Shown: in pieces, positions 35,278-45,259 of the stretch
Numbering within the stretch: position 1 is the stretch's first letter
Layout of the letters: each line of letters starts with the position of its first letter
From: Sphingomonas phyllosphaerae
GTDB lineage: Bacteria; Pseudomonadota; Alphaproteobacteria; Sphingomonadales; Sphingomonadaceae
DNA length: 64,000 bases
Reading direction: 5' to 3'
NCBI RefSeq assembly: GCF_029623345.1
Contig: NZ_JAPYKH010000002.1
Span: 1-64,000, forward strand
Program-made: the position numbers and the translations under genes
The notes under the pieces: model-generated
Databases searched by the model: none
What the model saw: the letters and a program-made list of their open reading frames with translations, nothing else
Told to the model about the DNA's origin: nothing

Positions 35278-35489
35278 CGCAGCGGCGCTCCTTCCCGTCC
35301 TGCCAGTAAAGGCTGGCATCGCTATCTTCTTCGAGAGTTGCTGCCCTGCGGCGGCCAGAAAGATGGATCTCGCGCCTCGCAGTAATGAAAATGGCGTGAT
35401 GCGCGTCGAGGCGTCGCCGCTCGCATCAAGGCGCGCCCCCGCTGCTTCAGACAAGGCGCTTCGGTGTGAACCTAGCGAACGTTCACCCC

Positions 35490-35519
35490 GCCCCCCGCGC
35501 CCACTTGGGCGCGGGGGGC
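35490..35519. terminator. Strong GC hairpin terminator
   Basis: 13-bp perfect stem GCCCCCCGCGCCC / GGGCGCGGGGGGC with loop ACTT, between the convergent kinase and TonB receptor genes. Confidence 0.75.
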
Positions 35520-35528
35520 GCACCGACT

Positions 35529-37979
35529 TTAGAAGTTTCGGCTCAGGCGGACCTGTACGGTGCGGCCGATGCCCGGCAGGACATTGGCGTTGGCATCGGT
35601 GTCGTAACCGGCGATCAAGTACCGCTTGTCGAACAAGTTGTTGGCGTTCACGTCCACGCGCCACGGCCCGTCGATGACATAGACGCCTGCGCGGAACAGC
35701 GCATAGCCCGGCACCTTGATCGCCCCCGGCAGATAGCCGCCGGTCTGCGACGCATAGGTCACGCCCCCGGTCAGCCCCCAATGCCCCCGCCGGTCATAGG
35801 TGGCGAACAGCGATGCGCTCGTGTTCGGGGTGGCATGCAGGTAATAACCGTCCTGAAGCTCCGGGATGCGGTTGGCGTTGGTGAAGACATAGCCGCCATA
35901 GCCGTCGGTGCACGCAATCCCGGCAAGGCACGACGGCACCGTCAGGAAGAAGCCCGCACCCGCGGTCGGCAGCACCTTGGTCCGCTGATGCGTGAAGGTG
36001 CCGGTGACTCCCAGCGAGCGGGTGACGAGATAGCGCAGCTCCGCTTCGATACCCCGCGTCCGCCGCGCATCGACCGACTGGACCCCGGTGGGAGGGGTGG
36101 AGAGATACGACCGCTGCTGCTCATAGGCGTCGATCGCCGCGAACAGTCGCCCACCGAACTGCGAGATCTTGATCCCCACTTCCTTCAGCTTCGACGGCCC
36201 AAGATAGGCGTCGTTCTGCACCAGCGCGGGGTTGATCCCGCCGCCTTGATCGACCTGGACCGAGCGCGCCTCCGCATAGGTGCCGTAGAAGGTCGCCCAT
36301 GGGAATTTGTACGCTAGCGAGGTGTTGAAGCTGCCCGTCGTGTCACTTGCGCGGAAGGTTTGGCGCGCGTCGCCTACCTCGCTGCCGGTGTTGAGCGACT
36401 TTACCTTGTAATTGTCAACGCGCCCGCCTGCGGTCAGGCTGACCGACCCCAGCGTCGCATCGACCAGCGCGAACCCGCCAATGTTGCGGATCGTGCTCTT
36501 CACATCGGTCGCCCAGGCGAAATTGTCGACCGCGAACGGATTGTTGAACCGATCGTCGATCGTCGCCCCGAAGCTCAGATCGCGACGGTCCTCGGACAGG
36601 ACGAAGTCGTTCAGGCTGCTTTGCACATGCGCGTCGGTGAAGCGGTAATTTCCGCCGAACACGGTCTTCCACTCAATCGACCCGGTAACGAAGTCGGCGA
36701 GATAGCTCAGTCGCTGCTCTGTCACGGTGGAGCGATAATAGCTGCCAAAGCCGTAGCTCTGATAGTTGCGCGATCTTAGCGTGTTGACGAAGTTTTCGAA
36801 CTTCAGTGTGCTATCATTGTCGAATGCATAGGCGAGGCGACCATAGCCGGTGTTGGTATAGGCCTCGTTGACGTCCACGCCCTCGTCGATGAAGGTCGTG
36901 CGCGGGCTCAGCTTTACCGTGCGGATCGTTGCCGGATCCAGCTTGGTGAAATCATTCGGCAACACCGGTACTCCGATCGCGGGGCCGTAGAACATCAGCG
37001 TCGACCCGCCGGTTACCTGATAGAATCTCTGAGGCGTGATATAGGGAGAGACACCATCGGAGATCTGCGCGATCGGGCGACCGGCGACGTAATTACCGTT
37101 GTCGATTAGATTCTGCGTTACGCGGTTCCAGCCGATGTTCTTCAGATAGCCGTCGGAATGAATGTATTGATAGGTCAGCTCGACCGACAGTTTCGATGTC
37201 AGGTCACCCGCATATGATGCCTGCCCGATTTGCGACTTGGGGTGCATGCCCTTGTAGAAGCTGTCGGAATCTTCCAGCTTGCCGAATAGGTGCAGCCCGC
37301 CCGTATTGCCACCGATGCCCAGTGGGATCGCGACATTGCCGGTCAACTCGCGCTGGTTGTAGCTGCCCAGCACGCCCGTCAGGTTGCCGCTCAGCTCGTT
37401 GACGTACTTCGTCTTCTCGCCGTATCCGGTCTTGGGGATGAAGTTCAGGTACCCGCCGACCTGCCCCGCGCCATAGACGGGCGAGGCGGGGCCGCGAACG
37501 ATCTCGATCGAGGAGGTCGCATCGACCGGCGTCGGGTAATTGGCAAAGTTCGACAGCCCCTGGAAGCCGTTGAAATAGTTGTCCGCCATGTTGCCGCGCA
37601 GATTCAGGCTGCCCGGCACGCCGAAATAGGAGCCGGTCGAGGCGCCCGCCGACACGCTGGCGAGATCGAAGACGTTGCGGATGTTGTAGCGCGACAGCAG
37701 TTCGTCCGAAACGGCGGTGATCGAACGCGGGGTGTCGACCAGCGGCTTGTCGATGCCGAACACGCTTCCGGTCGATCCGGCCTGGATCACGCCGTTCAGG
37801 TCGCGCGCGCCGGTGACGACGACGTCGGCGCCTTCCTGCGAGGCATCCGCCGGATCGGCGGCGGCGGTCGCGGCAGCGGCCGGTACGGCTTGGGCGTGCG
37901 CCGAACCGGCGGCAAGTGCCAGCGCGACCGCGGATAGGCTAAGCGAATGCAGGCGCAGAATGCGCGATGGATCGAACAT
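35529..37979 (-). CDS. TonB-dependent receptor, siderophore-receptor type
   Basis: 816 residues from the ATG at 37979, where MFDPSRILRLHSLSLSAVAL begins a signal peptide ending SAHAQA; the longer open frame upstream lies opposite the SDR gene and is rejected. TonB box region ADVVVTGARD (~51-60), plug with VRG-type strands (LNLRGNMADNYFNGFQG) and IEIVRGPASPVYGAGQ, then a large beta-barrel ending VQVRLSRNF. The plug pattern is that of FhuA/FpvA-like receptors. Its position in a catabolic cluster suggests import of the cluster's substrate, or of iron needed by its oxygenases. Confidence 0.9.
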   Translation of the reverse strand: MFDPSRILRLHSLSLSAVALALAAGSAHAQAVPAAAATAAADPADASQEGADVVVTGARDLNGVIQAGSTGSVFGIDKPLVDTPRSITAVSDELLSRYNIRNVFDLASVSAGASTGSYFGVPGSLNLRGNMADNYFNGFQGLSNFANYPTPVDATSSIEIVRGPASPVYGAGQVGGYLNFIPKTGYGEKTKYVNELSGNLTGVLGSYNQRELTGNVAIPLGIGGNTGGLHLFGKLEDSDSFYKGMHPKSQIGQASYAGDLTSKLSVELTYQYIHSDGYLKNIGWNRVTQNLIDNGNYVAGRPIAQISDGVSPYITPQRFYQVTGGSTLMFYGPAIGVPVLPNDFTKLDPATIRTVKLSPRTTFIDEGVDVNEAYTNTGYGRLAYAFDNDSTLKFENFVNTLRSRNYQSYGFGSYYRSTVTEQRLSYLADFVTGSIEWKTVFGGNYRFTDAHVQSSLNDFVLSEDRRDLSFGATIDDRFNNPFAVDNFAWATDVKSTIRNIGGFALVDATLGSVSLTAGGRVDNYKVKSLNTGSEVGDARQTFRASDTTGSFNTSLAYKFPWATFYGTYAEARSVQVDQGGGINPALVQNDAYLGPSKLKEVGIKISQFGGRLFAAIDAYEQQRSYLSTPPTGVQSVDARRTRGIEAELRYLVTRSLGVTGTFTHQRTKVLPTAGAGFFLTVPSCLAGIACTDGYGGYVFTNANRIPELQDGYYLHATPNTSASLFATYDRRGHWGLTGGVTYASQTGGYLPGAIKVPGYALFRAGVYVIDGPWRVDVNANNLFDKRYLIAGYDTDANANVLPGIGRTVQVRLSRNF

Positions 37980-38241
37980 CGATTGTCCCCCTCTATTTGG
38001 TTGATCCCCGGCCCAGCGCGGCATGGGCGTGTTCGCTCTCCTGCCGACGGGTTCCCGTGGCCCGAATGTTCGATGCGGGCCGGCTAATCGTCTTGTGTCG
38101 GCGCGCACTGGAACTTTGCGTGGTGCACCTGCTGCCGCGGCGCTCGCAACAAGCATGACGCGCAGCGACAAGAGCGGTTGGCGCGGCTTTGGCGAAGGCG
38201 GCGAGGACCGCGATCGGCGCGGCATGGGGGTGGAGAATCGA

Positions 38242-39078
38242 ATGCGGTGGTTCATCACGGGCGCGTCGAAGGGCTTCGGGCGCGCGATCGCACAGGCGGC
38301 GCTGGAGCGCGGCGACACGGTGTTCGGCACGGTGCGCGGCGAGGCGGATGCAGCAGCGTTCGCGGCGCTGGCGCCAGGGCCGGCGCCAGGGCCGGCGCCA
38401 GGGCTGGCGACCGGGCTGGTCGCCGATGTCACCGATCGCGCGGCGATCGACCGCGCGGTGGCGGCGGCGGGCGAGATCGACGTGCTGGTCAACAACGCGG
38501 GAGTCGGGATCACCGGCGCGATCGAGGAATATAGCGGCGAGGATGTCCGCGCGCTGTTCGATGTCAACGTCTTCGGCGCGATCGCGGTGTTGCAGGCGGT
38601 GCTGCCGGGAATGCGCGCGCGTCGGGCGGGGCGGATCCTCAACATCACCTCGGTCAGCGGCTGGGCGCCTTGGGCGGGAACCGCGCTTTATGGCGCGACC
38701 AAGTTCGCGCTGGAGTGCGTCGGGCGCACGCTGGCGCAGGAGGTCGCGCACTATGGCATCCGCGTCACCAACGTGGCGCCGGGCGGGCTGCGCACCGATT
38801 TCTCGGCCGCCTCGCTGCGATCGGCGTCGAACCCGATTAAGGGCTATGAAGGGCCGGCGCACGAGGCGGAGCGCACGTTGCGCGGCCATGCGGGCGAGGA
38901 GCCGGGAAACCCGGTGCTGGCGGCGGCGGCGGTGCTGCGCGTGGTTGATTCCCCCGAACCGCCGCTTCGCCTGCTGCTGGGCGCCGATGCGCTGGGTTAT
39001 GCCGAGGGCGAAATGGTGGCTATGAAGGCCGATATCGACGCCTGGCGGGAGACCACGCTGTCGATTGCCTATCGGTGA
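38242..39078 (+). CDS. Short-chain dehydrogenase/reductase (SDR)
   Basis: 278 residues from the ATG at 38242, with GGAG 7 bases upstream (an in-frame ATG at 38224 is possible). Cofactor motif MRWFITGASKGFGRA (TGxxxGxG), structural NNAG, catalytic Ser in ITSVSGW and YxxxK as YGATK. Classical SDR, NAD(P)-dependent. Odd: a 48-bp stretch of four 12-bp repeats encodes APGPAPGPAPGLATGL in the loop before the VADVTD strand. Divergent from the TonB receptor; the Rieske oxygenase follows on the same strand. Confidence 0.85.
   Translation: MRWFITGASKGFGRAIAQAALERGDTVFGTVRGEADAAAFAALAPGPAPGPAPGLATGLVADVTDRAAIDRAVAAAGEIDVLVNNAGVGITGAIEEYSGEDVRALFDVNVFGAIAVLQAVLPGMRARRAGRILNITSVSGWAPWAGTALYGATKFALECVGRTLAQEVAHYGIRVTNVAPGGLRTDFSAASLRSASNPIKGYEGPAHEAERTLRGHAGEEPGNPVLAAAAVLRVVDSPEPPLRLLLGADALGYAEGEMVAMKADIDAWRETTLSIAYR
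38371..38418 (+). repeat. 12-bp tandem repeat inside the SDR gene
   Basis: Four in-frame units: GCGCCAGGGCCG twice, GCGCCAGGGCTG, GCGACCGGGCTG. The length is a multiple of three, so unit gain or loss keeps the frame. Confidence 0.85.
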
Positions 39079-39220
39079 ACCGAGTAGCCGCGCAACTTTG
39101 TGTGCGCCGCCAAACAAGAGAGTCGGGCGGCGGCAGGGGTAGTAATGGGATGTTGGCATCCGCCGGCCGCATGTAGTCTGCCGGGGCGCTGCCACGATAC
39201 GAGTTGCTAGGAGCGCCGTG

Positions 39221-40423
39221 ATGGCCGCTTTGCCTAACCAGGAATTCATAGCCTCGCTGAACACGTCCGCCATCGACCTTGCCGATGCCGAGACGCTGCC
39301 GCCCGCCTGCTACACCGACGCCGGCTTCTACGAGTTCGAGAAGGAGGCGCTGTTCTTCCACGAATGGCTGTGCGTGGGTCGTGAGAGCTGGGTTGCGGGG
39401 TCCGGCGACTATTTCACCACCACGATCGTCGGCGAGCCGATCGTGGTGGCGCGTGGGCGCGACGGGAAGATCAACGCCATGTCCTCGGTCTGCGCGCATC
39501 GCGCGATGTTGGTCGCGGAAGGCGCGGGCAACACGCGGATGTTCCTGTGTCCCTATCATCACTGGGCGTATGGGCTGGACGGCAAGCTGGTCGGTGCGCC
39601 CGCGATGGAGAAGACCTGTAACTTCCAGAAGGAAGACCACGGCCTCGCGACCTTCAAGGTCGAGCTGTGGCAGGGATTCATCTTCGTCAACTTCGATCTT
39701 CAGGCCGCGCCGCTCGCGCCGCGCCTCGCCGCGGTGACCGAAGCGATCGCGGGCTATGACCTTGCCAGCGCCGAGGGAGAGAAGCCGGGCGCTCCGGGCG
39801 TTTTCGCTTGGAACTGGAAGGTCATGTTCGAGAACAACAACGACGGCTATCACGCGTCGAAGCTGCATCAGGGGCCGCTGCACGATTTCGTGCCGTCGGA
39901 ACTGTCGGTGTTCCCGGACGCCGACCCCGCTGACGCCGGCTTCCTGCGCTACAATGGAACGCTGCATCAGGACGCCAGCTTCAACGCCACCCAGAAGGCG
40001 CTGTTGCCGGTATTCCCGGAGCTGGACGAGACCGCGCGCAGCCGCATGACGTTCGCCAACATCCCGCCGACGCTATCGCTGGTGATGATGAGCGACATGG
40101 TGATCTACCTGATCCTGCGCCCGACCGGGCCGGAGACGATGGAGCAGGATACCGGCGTGTTGGTCGCGCCCGGCGCGTCGAAGCACCCGTCGTTCGCGCA
40201 CAAGATGGCGATGAACATGACGGCGGCGTCGCACATCATCGATCAGGACATGCACGTCGACGGGCTGGTGCAGGTCGGGCTGCGCTCGCGCTTCGCGCCG
40301 CGAGGCCGCTATTCGTGGCAGGAGGGCGCACAGATCCAGTTCAATCGCTGGCTGGTGACCCGCTACCGCGACACCTGGGACCGGCTAAACGGCGGCGCGA
40401 GGCCGGTCGTCCGCGCTGCCTGA
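39221..40423 (+). CDS. Rieske non-heme iron oxygenase, large subunit
   Basis: 400 residues from the ATG at 39221, AGGAG 7 bases upstream. Rieske [2Fe-2S] ligands are Cys91-x-His93 (VCAHRAML) and Cys110-xx-His113 (CPYHHWAYG). The catalytic domain has NNNDGYHASKLHQG with the iron-binding His pair. It hydroxylates an aromatic or related compound using electrons from a partner such as the VanB-type reductase at 30572. No small (beta) subunit is present, as in the VanA/CntA-like single-subunit groups. Amidase and AraC genes follow on the same strand. Confidence 0.9.
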   Translation: MAALPNQEFIASLNTSAIDLADAETLPPACYTDAGFYEFEKEALFFHEWLCVGRESWVAGSGDYFTTTIVGEPIVVARGRDGKINAMSSVCAHRAMLVAEGAGNTRMFLCPYHHWAYGLDGKLVGAPAMEKTCNFQKEDHGLATFKVELWQGFIFVNFDLQAAPLAPRLAAVTEAIAGYDLASAEGEKPGAPGVFAWNWKVMFENNNDGYHASKLHQGPLHDFVPSELSVFPDADPADAGFLRYNGTLHQDASFNATQKALLPVFPELDETARSRMTFANIPPTLSLVMMSDMVIYLILRPTGPETMEQDTGVLVAPGASKHPSFAHKMAMNMTAASHIIDQDMHVDGLVQVGLRSRFAPRGRYSWQEGAQIQFNRWLVTRYRDTWDRLNGGARPVVRAA

Positions 40424-40520
40424 GGCAAGAGAATCCGGACTGAGACATCCCGTCGGCGCCCACTGCGCCGGCGAACCACCCGGCACGTGCCGGACGACAG
40501 ATCATACGAAGGGGGTTCTC

Positions 40521-41621
40521 ATGTTGATGACCAGTGCGACCGGCGAGAAGCGCTCGGATACCGAGGCGCGCGCGCTCCATTTGCTAAAGGCGACCCCGGA
40601 GACGATCCATTGGGGCTATTTTCATCCCGAGGTGAAGCCCGCGCTGCGAGTCAACTCGGGCGATCTGGTGATGGCCGAGGCGATCACGCACCACGCGGGC
40701 GACGCGCCCGAGCTGATGATGGACCCAGCCATCCACCGCATCTACGCCGAGGTGCCCGAGGCGGATCGCAACCCCGGCGTGCACATCATGACTGGCCCGA
40801 TCTATGTCGAGGGTGCGGAGCCCGGTGACATGCTCGAAGTGCGTTATCTGCGCATGGTCCCGCGCAACAATCATGGCTCGAACCTCGCCGCCAACTGGGG
40901 ACATCTGTACGAGGAGTTCGGGAAGAAGGAGCGCGTGACGATCTACGCGCTAAACCCCAACACCAACACCGCGACCGCGGAATATGCCTATGATTTCCCG
41001 GGCACCTATCTGACCCCGGGCACGATCACGCATTGCCCCGAATGCGACCGGATGCCCGCGCTGGAGGGGATCACCGTGCCCGCGCGCCCGCACCTGGGCA
41101 CCGCGGGCGTCGCCCCGGCGGTCAACGAACGCGTATCGACCATCCCGCCCGGGCTGCACGGCGGCAATATCGATAATTGGCGCATCGGCGCGGGCGCGAC
41201 CATGTATTATCCGGTGCAGGTGAAGGGCGGGCTGTTCTCGATCGGCGATCCGCATGTGTCGCAGGGCGACGGTGAAATCTCGGGCACCGCAATCGAGGCG
41301 TCGCTCGACGTGCTGTTCCAGATCGTGCTGCGGAAGGACTTCAGCTTCCCCTCGCCGCTGCTGGAAACGGCCGATACCTGGATCGTTCACGGATTCCACG
41401 AGGACCTCAACCAGGCGATGAAGAACGCCTCGCTCGATATGCTGACGCTGTTGACCGAGCACCAGCGGCTGTCGCGCGACGACGCCTATTCGCTGATGTC
41501 GGTCGCCGCGGACTTCGGGGTCACGCAGGTCGTGGACGGGACACGCGGTATCCATGTACGCATCGATCGCGGCATCTTCCCGTCGAGAGGCGTGGTGAAG
41601 GACCCGCGTCGACTAGAGTGA
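40521..41621 (+). CDS. Acetamidase/formamidase family amide hydrolase
   Basis: 366 residues with the motifs TPETIHWGYFHPEVKPALRV, THHAGDAPELM, GVHIMTGPIYVEGAEPGD, HGGNIDNWRIGAG and IGDPHVSQGDGEISG. This is the FmdA/AmdA fold, which hydrolyses small amides such as formamide or acetamide to ammonia and acid. It is a stand-alone paralog of the C-terminal half of the 31748 fusion. GAAGGGGG ribosome binding site upstream. An AraC regulator begins 13 bp after its stop, so amidase and regulator are here separate genes in reversed order. Confidence 0.9.
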   Translation: MLMTSATGEKRSDTEARALHLLKATPETIHWGYFHPEVKPALRVNSGDLVMAEAITHHAGDAPELMMDPAIHRIYAEVPEADRNPGVHIMTGPIYVEGAEPGDMLEVRYLRMVPRNNHGSNLAANWGHLYEEFGKKERVTIYALNPNTNTATAEYAYDFPGTYLTPGTITHCPECDRMPALEGITVPARPHLGTAGVAPAVNERVSTIPPGLHGGNIDNWRIGAGATMYYPVQVKGGLFSIGDPHVSQGDGEISGTAIEASLDVLFQIVLRKDFSFPSPLLETADTWIVHGFHEDLNQAMKNASLDMLTLLTEHQRLSRDDAYSLMSVAADFGVTQVVDGTRGIHVRIDRGIFPSRGVVKDPRRLE

Positions 41622-41634
41622 CGATGAAGGTGGC

Positions 41635-42657
41635 ATGGCAAGCTGGAGCTTCTCGCTAGACGAGATCGAGGCTGGGGAGCGGCAGTCGGCGTGGATCGAC
41701 GTGCTGTCGCGCCTCCGCCTGCCCGTGGCGGATCCCGGCTCGATGCGCGCGGCGGCTGGCGCGGTGACGGTCGCCACCGGGCCGCTGGGCACTGAATTCG
41801 CGCTGATGAGCGCGTCCGCGCAGACATTTTCAGGGCGCAGCGTCGATCTTCGCTCGAGCGCGTGGATCGTAGCGATCATCGCGGGCGAGGGCGTACTGGC
41901 GGGCGCCGGCGGGGAGACACCGGTAGCGCGCGGATCGTTGATCGTCGGGGCTCCGGAGATCGACACGACGCTGCGGATGGACAGCGACTTTCGCCTGCTC
42001 TTCGTTCGCTTCCCGCAGGTTGCGGTCAGCTCGCGGCTGGTGACTCCGGTGGAGCGGACGGTGCGCGCGGTGTGGCCGAATGCGGGCTTCAATGCTCTGT
42101 TCTTCGGGTTTCTCGACACGCTGGCTGAGCAGATCGGAGCGCTCGGCGAGGATCACCTGCTCGCCACCGAGCAATCGACGATCGAACTGCTCATCACGCT
42201 GGTGGCCAGTTCGGGCGGGATGGCGGCGCGCGGCGGCGCGGCGGGGGCGCGCGCTAGCCATTTGCGCCGCCTGTGCCAGCGGATCGAGGCCCGCCTGTCC
42301 GACCCCGAGCTGTCCCCGATCGGGATCGCAGCCGAGGATGGCATTACGCCGCGCTATCTTCAGAAGTTGTTCACCGCCGCCGGCCTTCGTTTTTCCTCTT
42401 ATGTGCGCGAGCGGCGATTGGAGCGCTGCTATGCGGATCTCGTCAGCCCGATCCACGCGCAGCTGTCGATCTCCGAAATTTGCTACCGCTGGGGCTTCGG
42501 CGACGCGCCCCATTTCAGCCGTGCCTTCCGCGCGCGCTACGGCATTTCGCCGAGCCAGCATCGCGATGAAATCGCAGAGGCGGAACTAAGCTCAGACGTT
42601 GGGCCTTGCTCTGGGAGCAGTTGGCGGGACGCCCCTTGCGTCCGACGTCGTGTGTAA
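41635..42657 (+). CDS. AraC-family transcriptional regulator
   Basis: 340 residues. N-terminal sensing half (MASWSFSLDEIEAGERQSAW...), C-terminal AraC HTH at about 205-310 (QRIEARLSDPELSPIGIAAE, ISEICYRWGFGDAPHFSRAF). Clearly homologous to the AraC part of the fusion at 31748 (both have the RRLERCxxDLVSPxHxQ segment). The last ~25 residues run into the edge of an IS5 relic and are probably not native. Likely controls the amidase/Rieske genes just upstream. Confidence 0.85.
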   Translation: MASWSFSLDEIEAGERQSAWIDVLSRLRLPVADPGSMRAAAGAVTVATGPLGTEFALMSASAQTFSGRSVDLRSSAWIVAIIAGEGVLAGAGGETPVARGSLIVGAPEIDTTLRMDSDFRLLFVRFPQVAVSSRLVTPVERTVRAVWPNAGFNALFFGFLDTLAEQIGALGEDHLLATEQSTIELLITLVASSGGMAARGGAAGARASHLRRLCQRIEARLSDPELSPIGIAAEDGITPRYLQKLFTAAGLRFSSYVRERRLERCYADLVSPIHAQLSISEICYRWGFGDAPHFSRAFRARYGISPSQHRDEIAEAELSSDVGPCSGSSWRDAPCVRRRV

Positions 42658-42692
42658 CAGGTTCGACAGGGCCTAGGGTCAAGACTCGTTGA

Positions 42693-42802
42693 TCACAGCC
42701 AGAAGATGACGGTGGCAGCAAGAGCGATGGCGGAGAAGAAGGCGGTTGGATAGCGATTATAGCGGGTTGCGACGCGCCTCCAGTCCTTGAGGCGGCCGAA
42801 CA
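42693..42802 (-). pseudogene. C-terminal fragment of an IS5-family transposase
   Basis: On the minus strand the sequence reads FGRLKDWRRVATRYNRYPTA followed by FFSAIALAATVIFWL and stop at 42693-42695, the standard C-terminus of IS5-group transposases. The remainder is cut off by IS6 copy C at 42803. Sequence between about 42660 and 42692 probably includes the IS5 terminal repeat. Confidence 0.75.
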
Positions 42803-43635
42803 GGCGCTGTCAAAGCTAATGCACCTACAGCGACCGGCGGGGTAGGGGAGGGGCATGCCCCGTCCGCGCACGCCAGCCAGCCCGTTCCGCTACTTCAACT
42901 CGTCGCCGAAGGTGATCCGGCTGGTGGTGCTGATGTACGTGCGCTTCGCGCTTTCGCTGCGGAACGTGGAAGACCTGCTATTCGAGCGTGGGATCGACAT
43001 CTGTCACGAGACGGTGAGGCTGTGGTGGAACAGGTTCGGTCCGCTGTTCGCGGGCGAGGTGCGGCGTCAGCGGGTGAGCCGCATGCGCGGCTTTCGTCAT
43101 TGGCGCTGGCACCTGGACGAGATGTACTTGAAGCTGAACGGCGAGATGGTCTACCTGTGGCGAGCCGTCGATCACGAGGGCGAGATCCTCGAGAGCTACG
43201 TCACCAAGACCCGCGACAAGAAGGCGGCGCTCGCCTTCATGAAGAAGGCGCTCAAGCGCCACGGCTCGCCTGAGGCAATCACCACCGACGGTTTGCGCTC
43301 CTACGGTGCTGCTCTGGGCGAGCTCGGCAGCCGCGAGAAGCAGGAGGTGGGTCGCTGGGCCAACAACTGCGTGGAGAACTCGCACCTGCCGTTCAGGCGA
43401 CGAGAACGAGCGATGCTGCGGTTCCGGCAGATGCGAACCTTACAGAAGTTCGCCTCGGTGCACGCCAACGTCCACAACCACTTCAACCACGAACGCCACC
43501 TCGTCGACCGACAGACCTACAAGCAGCGCCGCTCCGCGGCGCTGGCCGAGTGGCAGGCGCTCGTCAGCTGATCCGTGGCTCAGGAAGCCCTAAGTGCATC
43601 GTGTGGAGACGAGTTCGCATTAGACTGACAGCACC
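42803..43635 (+). mobile_element. IS6-family insertion sequence, copy C
   Basis: 833 bp, left end GGCGCTGTCAAAGCTAATGC, right end GACTGACAGCACC. Left side abuts an IS5 transposase relic, right side a serine recombinase relic. Flanks GCCGAACA / ATCGGCCG are not a duplication, so both neighbours were probably truncated by IS6-driven deletion. Confidence 0.9.
42855..43571 (+). CDS. IS6-family transposase, copy C
   Basis: 238 residues, DDE motif intact (Asp88 in HLDEMYLKLNG, Asp145, Glu174 in CVENSHLPF). Differences from copies A and B (for example VRFALSLRN for VRFPLSLRN) show independent divergence. Confidence 0.95.
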   Translation: MPRPRTPASPFRYFNSSPKVIRLVVLMYVRFALSLRNVEDLLFERGIDICHETVRLWWNRFGPLFAGEVRRQRVSRMRGFRHWRWHLDEMYLKLNGEMVYLWRAVDHEGEILESYVTKTRDKKAALAFMKKALKRHGSPEAITTDGLRSYGAALGELGSREKQEVGRWANNCVENSHLPFRRRERAMLRFRQMRTLQKFASVHANVHNHFNHERHLVDRQTYKQRRSAALAEWQALVS

Positions 43636-44737
<1,102 letters not shown>

Positions 44738-44741
<4 letters not shown>

Positions 44742-44835
44742 GCCGCCACCTTCTTCTTCAGCCCGAAGAACGCCGGTCCCGACCAGCGCGTGCCCGTGAT
44801 CGCGCGCGCAACTTCGCTCAGCGAACGCCACTCGC
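44738..44835 (-). pseudogene. C-terminal fragment of a DUF2924 protein
   Basis: The minus strand reads EVARAITGTRWSGPAFFGLK then KKVAA stop, the typical C-terminus of DUF2924 proteins. These often sit directly before a large serine recombinase, here with a 4-bp ATGA overlap. Its upstream part is cut off by MITE copy M2 at 44836. Confidence 0.7.
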
Positions 44836-45040
44836 GGCTCTGTCAACCCAAACGCACCGGCTCCGCGGGCGTCCTAAGGCTTGTGCATCGCAGGGTGCTT
44901 CAGCTACTATCCTAAGGCTATCAGTGCCGCGAACGCTCTCGAGTTAGTTTCGAGATCGCCTTCGTTCGCCTGCCATCGAGCAAGCGAACGGGGTAGAAGC
45001 TCGCCAATATCGCGCCAGGTGCTGTTGCTTTGACAACACC
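44836..45040 (+). mobile_element. MITE-like element, copy M2
   Basis: 205 bp, left end GGCTCTGTCAACCCAAACGC, right end TTGCTTTGACAACACC. No target duplication (CCACTCGC / GTCTTCGC). Same orientation as M3 at 47521; the two bracket the hybrid histidine kinase gene. Confidence 0.8.
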
Positions 45041-45259
45041 GTCTTCGCCAATCCCGTGGTCAAGCTCATGAAGGCACCGCCCATCACCTCCGCTACGGTG
45101 AGCTAGGGCACGGTCTAGCATCCTCTACAATTCCGAGGTAGGAGGCGGATGTGACGCTGACGATGGCACAGACCTGCCGAGCACGCTCGTACGTTGAACG
45201 TGGCTCACTTGCCTTGATGCTCACTAACCTTTTCGAAATAAAGATCTGAGGCGCCGACT

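Noticed and set aside
37980..38648. N-terminal extension of the TonB receptor frame to 38648
   Set aside because: The extension is antisense to the SDR gene, Ala/Ser/Arg-rich, and a good signal peptide begins at 37979.
12798..43635. Target-site duplications around IS6 copies A, B and C
   Set aside because: The 8-bp flanks of each copy were compared and none is duplicated; only the inner pair 15709/19214 is similar (7 of 8).
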